From Ustulina deusta (Eukaryota; Ascomycota; Sordariomycetes; Xylariales; Xylariaceae): DNA of 64,000 nt. Location: positions 1,054,001-1,118,000 of the forward strand of contig JAJNNX010000009.1 in assembly GCA_023159155.1 (NCBI GenBank). The letters run 5' to 3'. The notes beneath the pieces are model-generated. The model was not told the origin of the DNA, made no database searches, and saw only the letters and a list, made by a program, of their open reading frames with translations. Positions 50,101 through 60,546 of the stretch are shown in pieces; within the stretch, counting starts at the first letter, position 1; each line of letters starts with the position of its first letter. The translations under genes were made by a program, and so were the position numbers.

Positions 50101-50817
50101 TATAATAGCTTTAGAAAGTTTTATATAAATATTTATATAAAGTTATACAAAATATTTAAGTTCTTATTTTATAAAGTCTTTTTTATATATTTTTTAAAAT
50201 ATTTGTTTGTTATTAATTATATAGTTATATTTTTTAATTTAAAAAGCTATATATATATTAAAAATTGCTTTTAATGCTATGTTTAGATTAATTAGTTAGT
50301 TTTAATATTAGAAATTAAATATATTTTTTATGTTTTTAGGGTTAATATTAAGTTCTAAAATAAGCTTGTTATATATAAATCGGAAATATACTTTAGTAGT
50401 TTTTATAGTTTTGTATAGTAGGTATAATGCTATAGTAAAAAATTAAAAAAAAAATACTGTTTAACTATTGTATAGTAGTATAGTTAAAAGTAATATAATT
50501 ATATATTATTTTTGTTTTTTTTATATAGTACTTTTAATGCTCTTTATAAAGGGTTAATATTTATATATTAGAAATTAGATCTTTTTTATTTTTTTTATAA
50601 CAAATAAATATATTTAGTAATTTATAATATAAAATATTTATTTTATTTTGTATAGTATTACTATTGCTACTTTGCAGAAAGGTAATAGTTGTATAGTAAA
50701 GATTTTAAAGTGCAATATAAAAACCTATCCGAATAGGTTTGATTCTGTTTTTATTTTTGCTAATCTATAGTACGTTTTTGCGATTCTTTTTAGAATGCTT
50801 TTATAACTACTAATTAG
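44111..50817 (-). pseudogene. Degenerate copia gag-pol
   Basis: With stops ignored, the minus strand shows three landmarks in copia order. Near 48.64-48.56 kb an integrase-like stretch reads FLINNVFIYYITRKNI, followed later by KLWDISASNYLIVRKA. At about 46.40-46.31 kb the reverse transcriptase region reads YNLCLLFTKGPL and then GLQTDNMF, the place of the catalytic acidic pair in this fungal copia group. At 45900-45841 the RNase H block reads LFIFTDGLFINNIDITF, with KVTKNIFTNKLYNII downstream. Stops in every frame and AT codon bias show it cannot be expressed. Confidence 0.8.
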
Positions 50818-51120
50818 TATTAAATAAGCTATATACGATATATTATATGTAAAAACAAATAATGCGCATAGACAGAATATAATATATTGTATTATGTTAT
50901 TTATAAAAAAAAAAAAAAAAAGAGAATGTTTGTATAAAGCATGAGTTTTTTATATTTATATAAGAGCTCACGCTATCGTACGAGCTAATATAATAAAGAG
51001 GAAATAAGGTCCCTTTTGTCCGGCCGAGGTCCGGCTAACATCCGTACAACAGCCGAGCGTGAACTCGCACTCCGTGCGAGTTGCACAATAAGGTTGTAAC
51101 TAATGCCAGTTATTCCAACA
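50818..51120 (-). repeat. LTR B (5' LTR of copia element 1), least mutated copy
   Basis: This is the best preserved of the four LTRs, ending ...TTATTCCAACA. It retains the GC-rich segment TCCGGCCGAGGTCCGGC and a perfect hairpin CTCGCAC-TCC-GTGCGAG at 51064-51080, which is damaged in the other copies. Confidence 0.92.
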
Positions 51121-53740
51121 AAAATAGTATAATTAGTTTTTATAATTTATATAAAGCAAAATTAGTTTTGCTAACTTTTAGTAATATTACTATACTAGCT
51201 TTTTTTTTAACTTTTAAAAAAACACTAAGCTTAAAGTATTTTTTTAGCAGTTTTTAATAATATTTTTTAATAGTAGGCTATATAGCAGTTAAATATTTAA
51301 TTATTACAAAGTTTTTTTTTTGAAAAATTAAAGTTATTTTTGTTATATAGCTCTATACTTTTTTTATAGAAACAGATATATTTTAAAGTAATTATAAGAG
51401 TATATTAGGTTTTAAGGGCTTGATATTTAGTAAATTATCTTACGTATTAAATTTTTTAAAAATATTTTTAGTTAGATATTTTTTTTTTTTTTTGCTTTAA
51501 CTATAATTTTTATTTTATTAATAAATAATAATACTTTAATACTTCTTTTTTATTTATATTAGTTTACTACTTTTATTAGGTCTTTATTATTTTTAGTATT
51601 ATTTATTTTATTTTTTTAGTACTTTATTTTTGTTTTTTTTATTATAATAAATAGCTAGTATTAAGTAATGCTTTAAATTTTATTTATGCTTCAGAGCATT
51701 TAAATATCTATTATAGCAATATTTTGTTATATTTTTTATTTCTAGTTCTTATAGTTTTTATATATTCTAATATAAAAATAGTTAGTACTTTAGCAGTTTT
51801 TTCTACTTTATTACAAGTTATAACTTTTTTTATTTTTAGTAATATATAAGTTTATATATTAGTTAGGTTATATAATTTTTTAAAATTCTTATTTTTAACT
51901 AGAACTTTAGGTATTTTTTATAAAGGTTATACTAGGCTGTTCTATAGTAGTACAATTTATAATAGCTTATAGTCTAATAGGGTTTTTAGCTCTTTTGCTA
52001 CTTAATTATTTATAAAAAGAATGTTTAAAAATAATATATTTAGCATATATCCTACCTAGTATATTATTTTGCTTAGTTTTTTTATAAAACATATGCCTAC
52101 TTTAGCTAATTATTTTAAAACTTTCTATCTTTTATATAGCGTAGTAATACTAAGTTCTTAGTCTAAGTATTAAATATTTAAATCTTTTACTACTAAGCAG
52201 TTTTTTAATAGTTTTAATATAATAATATAATTTATTACTATACTTATATTAAGTGCCCTATAATAAGTAAAAAATTTATACTTATTTATTTTAAGCTATA
52301 TAATATTTTAGTAATATACTAATATTTTTTTTTTTGCTATAAAGCTGTTTTATATCTTAATATATATTATTACTTTAAATTAGTTTATTTTTTTAATATT
52401 TTAGGTATTTACTAGTCTATAGTTCTAATATTTTTGGTATATTTATGTTTTTTTTTTTTGTTTATTAATTTATAGTTTAGTAATTATTACTATATTTATC
52501 TTTTTATTTTAGCACTTTTATAAAAAAATAAAATAGTTATTTATGCTATGTTTAATATTTTGGGCCGCTATTTTTATTACTTATATAGGCAGCTCTACTA
52601 TTTTTTTTTAGTTTTATTTAGTTATAGTTTAGCTTTACTTTTATTTTTATTGTTTTTTAGTTTAGTAGGTTTATTAAAAGCTTATTATTAACTTTTGGTT
52701 AATTTTTGCATTATTTTTTTTAGTATACCTATAGGCCTTATAATACTATTTTTTATAAGGATTGTTTTTGTTAGCTTTTTAATTTATAATAGAAGTACTA
52801 ATATAACTAGCGGCATAATATTTAGGTAAGTAGCAATAATTTTTATTATTATTTTTTTATTGTTTATTTTTCTAAAAGTTGTTTTTAACAAAGTATTGCT
52901 TAAAAAAATAGCAGTTTTAGTACTAAACTCTTTTTATAGCTACTCTATAGGCGTAAGAAAGGCCTTTTTTTTATTGCAGTAGTTATAAAAGAAAAGTTTT
53001 TATTATTATAGTTTTTGCTTCTTGCTTATTATATAGCTTTAAGTTTAGCTTGTAATAATAAGATTATTTTACTGTTTATTTTATATAGTTTGCTAAGTCA
53101 GTTCTTATAATCTATAAAATATAAATTATAATAGTTTATATAATATAGAGGTAATATATATATATTATTATTTATAAGTTTATAAATATTTGTTTATATA
53201 TTATAGTTTTTATAAAAAGTTTTCTTATTATAGTGCTTTAACGTATAGTATTTTTAATACTTAGAGTTATAACAAATAACTTAAACTTGTTTTTTTTTTA
53301 TAAAACAGTTTACTAGCTAAGAATAAGCAGAATTTTTATATTAGTTTTTTAAAAGCAACTATTTATATAGTATTACTAGTCTAAAGGTTAATACTTTTAT
53401 AAAATATATATATATTAACTAAAGTAAAGCTTATTTATACTTTTGTTTTTATTATTATTATTTTTTAAGTAATATTTATTAAGCTTTTATTTAAATAGTT
53501 AGTTATAAAAGCTAGGATTTAAAAGATTATATATATTGTTTATTTTTTAGGTAGCTTAATTATATAAGCTTAAAAGGTTTGTTTAATAATTTTAATGTTT
53601 TTTTTTTTAAAAGTTAATTTTATATTATTAAATCTATTATTTTAATAGCTTAGCCTATTTTAGTAAACTAGACTTTTTAAATAGTTTTAGTTAGTAGTTA
53701 GAAGTTTTATAATAGTATAGTTCTAGTTATATATACTATT

Positions 53741-53989
53741 TATTGGAATAACTAGCATTAGTTACAACCTTATTGTATAACTCGTACGGAGTGCGAATTC
53801 ATGCTTGGCTTTTGTATAGATTAGCTCGTATAATAGCGTAAGCTCTTATATAAATATAAAAAACTCATGCTTTATACAAACATTCTTTTTTTTTCTTTTT
53901 TATATAAATAATATAATACAATATATTATATTTTGTTTATATATATTATTTATTTTATATATAATATATTATATAAAACCTATTTAATA
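53741..53989 (+). repeat. LTR C (5' LTR of copia element 2), 54 bp shorter
   Basis: It is 249 bp long against 302-303 bp for the others. The missing piece is the central segment containing the GTCCGGCCGA...TCCGGC sequence. Confidence 0.88.
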
Positions 53990-54111
53990 TTAATTAATAG
54001 TTATAAAAATATTTAAAAAAATTACAAAAAAACACTATAGATTAGCAAAAATAATAATAAAGTCGAACTTATATAAATAAATCTCTATATTGTACTTTAA
54101 AATCTTTACTA

Positions 54112-54172
54112 ACGTAGGACACAAGCTAATTGCTAACACAAGTCAATTGCCAACTTTTTTGCACCTTTGTAC
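54112..54172 (+). repeat. Left terminal inverted repeat of the DNA transposon
   Basis: It contains two tandem 17-bp units, at 54119-54135 (ACACAAGCTAATTGCTA) and 54136-54152 (ACACAAGTCAATTGCCA). These are possible transposase-binding sites. Confidence 0.85.
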
Positions 54173-55911
54173 ATATAAGTCAAATAATTCAACCATAACA
54201 CAAAAAATCAATTAGATCTAATCGGAAATATTGTTGCTAGATGTTTCTATAGTATTTTAACAAGTATGCAAGTTATACCCGGGCTTGCCGCATGTTTTAT
54301 ATTATTATATGTGTAATATACCCCTTTTTATACAACAACTATTTTATTACACTTTTTTTATTATTTATTTTTTAATAGCTTGTTTAGTTTTAAAATCTTA
54401 TTTTTTTTATATAATAAATAACTTTTTATTTATATATATATATTTTTTTTATATAGCAATATTAATTAAATATTTTATTTGTTATATAAAGTTTAATAAT
54501 TTTTTTTTTTAATAATATAATTTTATATATAAACAACGTTATATTTTTTATAATATAATTAATAATATTTAAAATAATATTTAATAAACTATTTTAATAT
54601 TATATAACTTTATTTTTAATATATTTAGTTTATAATTATATATTAGTTATATTATATAAAGTTTTTAATTATTAAAAAACTAAAAGTCTATTAGACAATC
54701 TAAAAAGTATTTTAGTTAATAATTAGACTTCGAACTAAAAAAATATATATTTTAGATTATATAGCACTAATCTAATATTTTTAAAACTTTTTTAAATATT
54801 AGATTTTATTATAAAAGCTTTATATATTTTATAAAACATAATAAAAAAATCCTTTTTAATAATATAAATAATATATATTTATATTAAATTATTAATTTTT
54901 TTTATATATAAACGTTTTAATAAGCTAAAATAACTAATATTAAAAAGTTAAAATTAGTATAATAAATAAGCAAACATATAAAAAATAATAATATTATAGT
55001 TTTTATAATATAATTTAAAATTAATTAAATAATAGCTTTTATAACTATTAAAAATTAATAAGTAATAAATACTTTTTATATAACTAATTATATATAAATT
55101 AAAATAATTAATTTAATCTAGACTTTGTTTATTTATTGTTTAGCTATTTTTTATAACTATAATTCTTTAATTATATAGTAGTTAACTATTAATATATTAA
55201 AATAAAAAATAAGTTTTATTTGCTAAAATAATATATAGCAGAACTATATAGCTATATAAACTAATACCTTAAATAATAGTTAACTATTTATAATTGCCTA
55301 GTTAAATAGCTTTTAGTTGTCTGCGCTGGTCGGACGTTATTATAACTATTTTAAACAAAATTTGGCCTATTATAAAGCTTGTTTTATTAAAGTTATAAAT
55401 ATCCTTTTTTAAAATATTATATTTAATTATTATATTTTATATAAACTTAAACTATTTGTTATATATAATAAGATTTTTATAAAAAATTTGCTAATAATTA
55501 ATTTTTTGATTAAAATATATTTTAAGTATAAAATATTATTATATAAAGTTTAAAGCTTAATTAATATTAACTTTGGATATATTATATTTATATAATAGTT
55601 AATTAGCTATATTTTTAATATTATTTATCTAAAATAGAAAAAATTATAAAACTAAATCTATAATATATTATATAATAATATTTTTTTTAAGTTTAGTTAA
55701 TTTTTAACGTTATATAATAAATATTTATTAGGTTTGTTTACTAGCGCGCTAATTGCAAAAAGTTGTACAAAAAACATTGTAGATTTGTGCTGCATAATTA
55801 ATAGTTAATTTTTTGTTGCAATTAAGAGCTTCTAATATAAGCTGCAAGTTTGCTTTGTTCTAAGAAAGTGCTATTATTATTGGTTATAAAAATAGTAATT
55901 AAAAAAAAAGC

Positions 55912-55972
55912 GTACAAAAATACAAAAAAGTTGGCAATTGACTTGTGTTAGCAATTAGCTTGTGTTCTATGT
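55912..55972 (-). repeat. Right terminal inverted repeat of the DNA transposon
   Basis: This is the reverse complement of the left repeat, including both 17-bp units. The few mismatches are all transitions of the RIP type. Confidence 0.85.
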
Positions 55973-58900
55973 TATATAATATTACTTTTTTATAAAAAAG
56001 CATTAGTAGTACTATATAAAATAAAACAAATATTTTATACTGCAAAGTACCTAAATATATTTAATTATTATAAAAAAAGTAATAAAAATCTAATCTTTAA
56101 TATATAAGTATTAACCCTTTATAAAAAATATTAAAAATACTATATAAAAAAAACAAAAATAGTACATAATTATACTACCTCTAACTATACTATTATATAA
56201 CAACCAAAAAGCTTTTTTTTTCTTTTTTATTTACTTTATTTTTTTTATTATAGTATTAAGCATATTATATAATATATAAAAAGCTGCTAAAGCATACTTA
56301 CGATTTATATATTCAAAAATTATATAAAAACTTAACATTAGCTTAAAAAATATATAAAAAATATTTAACCTTTAATATTAAAATAAACCTATTAATCTAA
56401 ATAATATAATAAAACTAATATTTAATATATATATAACTTACTAGATTAAAAAATATAATTATATAATTAATAATAAATAAATATTTTAAAAAATATATAA
56501 AAGAAATTTTATAAAATAAATATCTAAATATTTTAAAAAACTTTATATAAATATTTATATAAAACTTTATAATATTATTATATATAAAAAAATATAACTA
56601 TAAATAGACCTAAGCATACATATAAAAAATTTTGCTTAAATTATACAAAGTAAATTTGAACTAACTAAAAGTTCCCTTAAACTTTTAATTGTTTAATTTA
56701 TTTTATTATTTTTTATATAATAATATTTAGTTTTTTTTATACTAAGTTAATAATTTTAACCTATTTTTTAGCCTACTTTTATACCCTAGTTTATATTAAC
56801 TCTTTAGCTTATTGTACGAACTAAACTAGAACTGCTAATTAAGCAACTAAAACTTATATAGCTTAAACCTATTTAAAATATATAATTTTAGACCCCTAAC
56901 CACCACACTGCCCTATTTATATAACTTACTATTAAGTTTTAAAATATTTTTAAACTTATATATAGTTATATAACAAAAATAGGCTATAAACTAAATTTCT
57001 AACTAATATACAAATATCTTATTATTTATAACCCTTTTTAGACCTCTATATAATAGGTATATTTTTATATAATATTAGACCTTATATTAAATAATCTTTT
57101 TTTAGATTTATTCTTTATAAAAAATATATAAAACGGGATAATTTTTCCTAAAAAATATATAATTTTCTAAAAAATATAAAAAAAGAAAAGAAATTATATA
57201 GGCCAACTATACAACCTATTTTATAATAAAGCATATTTATTTATAAATACTTATTAAAAACTTAGTATTATAAAAGATTAATACTATGCAATATTTTTAA
57301 TAATCTTTAAAAGTTATATAAAAGATTTTTATATTTACTAAATTAAACTTAAAAAAACTTAGAATAAAATCTATTATATAATAAATACTTATTTTAATAT
57401 TAATATAAATTATAGCTAGTACTAAGCTAACTAGACTATAATTACTTTTATATAAATAAATAAAAAAAACCTAGATTTAGCACTATACAAAGTACTAAAA
57501 CTTATAATTAATAAGCTTATAAAAATATAACAAATATTTAATATAAATTATTAAAAAAAAATCTAATTTAGTACAACTATTATATAAACATATTAAAAAG
57601 TACTAAAACTAGCTATAGCTTTTATACTTTAAAAGCTAACAAACAAAGGTTTTTTTTTGGACTTCCGAGTATACATTTAAATAATAACTAATAATATATT
57701 AAAAAGCTTTATATAAAAAAATAATAATGCTTACTTTACGGACCAGAAATATAATTAAAGCAATTATATAAAAGGCTAATAGTATAAATTTTTTAGATTT
57801 TTAAACAAACTAGATATAAAGCACTATAACCCAAAAGATCAGAATACCTAAAGCTATTATACAAATAAGAAATACTTTATATACTACAAAAAAAAATACT
57901 AGTTAACAAAGCATACTTTCTAAAAATAAGCCCGTATAAAAAACCAATATTTTAATTCGTACAAAATAATTAACAAAATAGAACCTATACTTAAAAAATT
58001 TTTAGTATATTTTATAAACTTTAAAAAATACTTAAAACTAAACAAAAATAATAAGGATATTAAAAAAAAATTTAGAAGCTAATTAACCCAATTCTTTATA
58101 AATAATATTTTTATTTATTATATAATTAAAAAAAATATTTAGAACTACAAAATAGATATACTATCTAACTAGTTTATTTTTAGTAACTAATATTATATAG
58201 AATACTATAACAAACTATAGAATATAAGCGCTTCGAACTATTTAATAATAATAAAAACATAGCTTAAAGCCTACTTTAGGACTTATTTTTATATAAAAGT
58301 CAGCTAGACACCAGGTAGCGCTTATATCTATTTTAATAGTAATAATATAATTATTGCTATAAGTACTATATAAATAAAAAATTTACTTAGTATAATAATA
58401 TGCTATATTTTAGATAGCCCAATACTATTTTTATTTTTGCTAAAAAATATTAACTGCTTATAGGCTTACTTTAATAATATAAAGAATATTATTATATAAA
58501 AAGATAAAAAGACTATTCCTATTATATATAAATAGGAATACTTATTTTTTAATATAAACTTTTATAAAGCTGGACTATACTTTATTAAAACAAAGTTATA
58601 ATAATTATACTATTAATTTAAATACTTTTATATAAAAAGACTATATAAAATATTTAGTTATATAAAATATAACATAAATTAATTAATTTTAAAAAAAATT
58701 TAGAAGTTTTATTACTATTGCTAATTATATAACTAAACATTTTAACAATTTAAGTTCTTAACTAACTATATAGCCAAAATAATAGTTTTGCAATATTGTT
58801 ATATAACTTTATTAAAAAAAATAATTTATTAATTTAGCAGCTATATATATAGACTAGATTACTAATTTAATTGCTTTTATAGTAGTTAAACTTTTATATA

Positions 58901-58982
58901 TATATTTAAGCAGTTATATAGTTGCTTTTTTTTTATTTTTTCTATATAACAGGTAGTTATAACTAAAAAAAAAAATAGCTAG

Positions 58983-59284
58983 TATTAGAATAACTAGCAT
59001 TAGTTATAACTTTATCGTACAACTTGTACAGAGTGCAAATTTACGCTTAGCTTTTATATAAATATTAGCCGGACTTCGGCCGGACAAAAAGGACTTTACT
59101 TTCCTTTTGTTATATTAGCTCGTATAATAGCATAAGCTCTTACATAAATATAAAAGACTTATGTTTTGTACAAACATTCTTTTTTTTTTTTTTTATATAT
59201 AAATAACATAGTACAATACATTATATTCTATCTATGCGTATTATTTGTTTTACGTACGATATATCGTATAAAGCCCATTCAATA
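58983..59284 (+). repeat. LTR D (3' LTR of copia element 2)
   Basis: A full-length 302-bp copy, inverted relative to LTRs A and B, that retains the GCCGGACTTCGGCCGGAC core. The purine run AACTAAAAAAAAAAATAG just before it is the likely polypurine tract. Confidence 0.9.
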
Positions 59285-60055
59285 CTATTGCTTATTAGAA
59301 AGCCGCTATTTTTTTGTTTAGTTTTATTAAAATATAAGTGTTTTTATAAGGTTTTTAAGGCTACGTTATTATACTAGCGCTATATATAAAAGGTTTATTT
59401 AATATTATTAATATTATAGATTTAAGAACTAATTTAAGTAATAGTTTTATTTTTTATTTAGTTATTTTTATATATAACTTATTAATTAACAAAATATTTA
59501 TTAATATTAGTTGTTTAAACGTTTTAGTTAGAGCTTAGGTATTTACTAAATATAAAAATATTATGTTTTACTTTCTAGATTATATATATATTAATACGTT
59601 AAAATATTAGCTTAATATTTTAATATAGTCTTAGGCTATTTATTAGTAGTTTGCTTATATATTATTTTTAAATAATTAAACAAATTTGTTTAATATTATT
59701 ACTAGTATAATAGTTATTTTTTTATAGATTTTGTTTTTATGGTTAATTTTTATATATTGCTTAGTTAATATATTCTAAAGCAAGGGTTTTATTTTTTTTG
59801 TTTTTTCTAGCTATTTTTAGTTTTAAAAACAGGTTTATAGATTATATTTTTATCTGTTTAGCTAGTTATAAGTTGGCTTATATTAGCATATTAATAATTA
59901 TTGCTTTTATATATATATTTTTAAATATTATAGCAGGGCGTAATAGTATTGTTAGGTTTTATATTAGTAAAGTTTTTTAGCCAGGGCTAAAGATTATTAC
60001 TAATTAAACCTTTAGTATTTTGTAAAAATTAGCTAAAAATTAGCGCTATTAGTGT

Positions 60056-60546
60056 TTTTGGTATGTTGTCCGTACTACTACTAATAGTAGTTTGCGCACG
60101 GATAATAAATAAAAGGAAAGGTGTCGCAAGCGACCGGGAAACTGGGGAATGCTCCATTTCCTTGTGGGGAAGTCCCATGCGGCGGCTAGGCACGGTTGCG
60201 CATGCTATATCGGCCTGTTTATCTCTACTATCTATCGGACACAGTGAGATTCGGGAGGGACAGAGCACCTACCTAGAGATAGACTTGAGAAGGACAGACA
60301 GGAACATTAGTACTCTGTCAGATAAGCTGCGGGGAGTTTTACCTGCTCTTGTAACCAACCAAACTTGTTATTTTCTTCGTTGCCTGCGTACCGATTCTAG
60401 TCTCGATACGAATAAAAACAGACCTCTTCCCGGTATCTATTTCCAACTTTCTCCAATTCCCTTCGCTCGGCAGCAAGTGGGCTGATAAGTAGCCTCCTAT
60501 CAATTCGCAATTAATTGAAAGCTCTCCACACTCCTCGTTCCACAAC
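60056..60546. other. Right edge of the AT block and amidase promoter
   Basis: Composition returns to normal near 60060. A 140-codon frame at 60063-60485 has no recognisable homology and overlaps the block edge, so I do not call it. The right copy of the 18-nt repeat lies here. Confidence 0.5.
60120..60137 (+). repeat. 18-nt direct repeat bracketing the AT-rich block, right copy
   Basis: GGTGTCGCAAGCGACCGG differs from the left copy (40814-40831) by a single C-to-T. Within it GTCGC-AA-GCGAC is a small perfect inverted repeat. Confidence 0.7.

Larger units (their letters stand above)
43808..51120 (-). mobile_element. Ty1/copia LTR retrotransposon, element 1 (complete length, RIP-inactivated)
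   Basis: Two 303-bp LTRs in direct orientation (43808-44110 and 50818-51120) bound a 7313-bp element. LTR ends are TGTTG...CAACA, partly mutated. It is flanked by a perfect 5-bp target duplication AAAAT (43803-43807 and 51121-51125). Orientation is minus: a poly-A purine tract abuts the left LTR on the minus strand, and coding traces run that way in copia order. Integrase-like sequence lies at ~48.7-48.4 kb, reverse transcriptase at ~46.4-46.3 kb and RNase H at ~45.9-45.7 kb. All frames are destroyed by stops. Confidence 0.92.
54112..55972. mobile_element. TA-flanked DNA transposon, Fot1/pogo-like, RIP-inactivated
   Basis: Terminal inverted repeats of about 61 bp (54112-54172 and 55912-55972) begin ACGTAGGACACAAGC. 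They are near identical, differing only by C/T or G/A changes. TA dinucleotides flank both ends (54110-54111 and 55973-55974), as expected of Tc1/mariner superfamily insertion. Length (1861 bp) and the ACGTA terminus suit the fungal Fot1/pogo group. No transposase frame survives. It is inserted in copia element 2 and interrupts it between homologous sequences. Confidence 0.85.
53741..59284 (+). mobile_element. Ty1/copia element 2, same family, inverted and internally deleted
   Basis: LTRs at 53741-53989 and 58983-59284 match the reverse complement of LTRs A and B. The element is flanked by a perfect target duplication CTATT (53736-53740 and 59285-59289). Its internal sequence matches element 1 in reverse. 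Next to the 3' LTR it jumps from the homologue of ~44.3 kb to that of ~47.9 kb, so about 3.6 kb including the reverse transcriptase and RNase H is missing. A DNA transposon sits within it near the 5' LTR. Coding traces (QFFINNIFIYYIIKKNI at ~58.1 kb) match element 1's integrase region. Confidence 0.9.
40890..60055. repeat. AT-rich, RIP-like block of nested dead transposons
   Basis: About 19 kb of extremely AT-rich sequence with TA-dominated dinucleotides and almost no CpG or long open frame, in sharp contrast to both flanks. The copies of repeated sequence inside differ mainly by C-to-T and G-to-A changes, the signature of repeat-induced point mutation. Its content resolves into a base layer (40.9-43.8, 51.1-53.7 and 59.3-60.05 kb) interrupted by two Ty1/copia elements and one DNA transposon. 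The short AT-only frames within it are not genes. Confidence 0.93.

Noticed and set aside
54285..54512. 75-codon hydrophobic frame in the AT block
   Set aside because: It is made of Phe, Ile, Tyr and Leu codons forced by AT composition and lies within the dead DNA transposon.
58089..58130. Gypsy-type reverse transcriptase YxDD motif (FINNIFIY)
   Set aside because: At first it looked like a mutated gypsy motif. The surrounding sequence and the RNase H and RT landmarks of element 1 fit the copia order, where this stretch is integrase.
43808..59284. Large inverted duplication of the chromosome
   Set aside because: The inverted similarity between 43.8-51.1 and 53.7-59.3 kb is confined to the two copia elements. 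Different target duplications show independent insertions.
59798..59980. 60-codon hydrophobic frame near the right edge of the AT block
   Set aside because: Composition explains it, and there is no conserved motif or neighbouring exon.
40890..60055. Possible centromere
   Set aside because: Fungal regional centromeres are AT-rich and RIP-mutated, but usually far longer. This block is only 19 kb and is fully explained by nested transposons with intact target duplications.
40890..60055. CRISPR array or prokaryotic island
   Set aside because: There are no regularly spaced repeats, and all surrounding genes are intron-containing fungal genes.
60063..60485. 140-codon frame starting at the edge of the AT block
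   Set aside because: It has an ATG but no recognisable domain, and the amidase promoter must lie here. Kept as unsupported.
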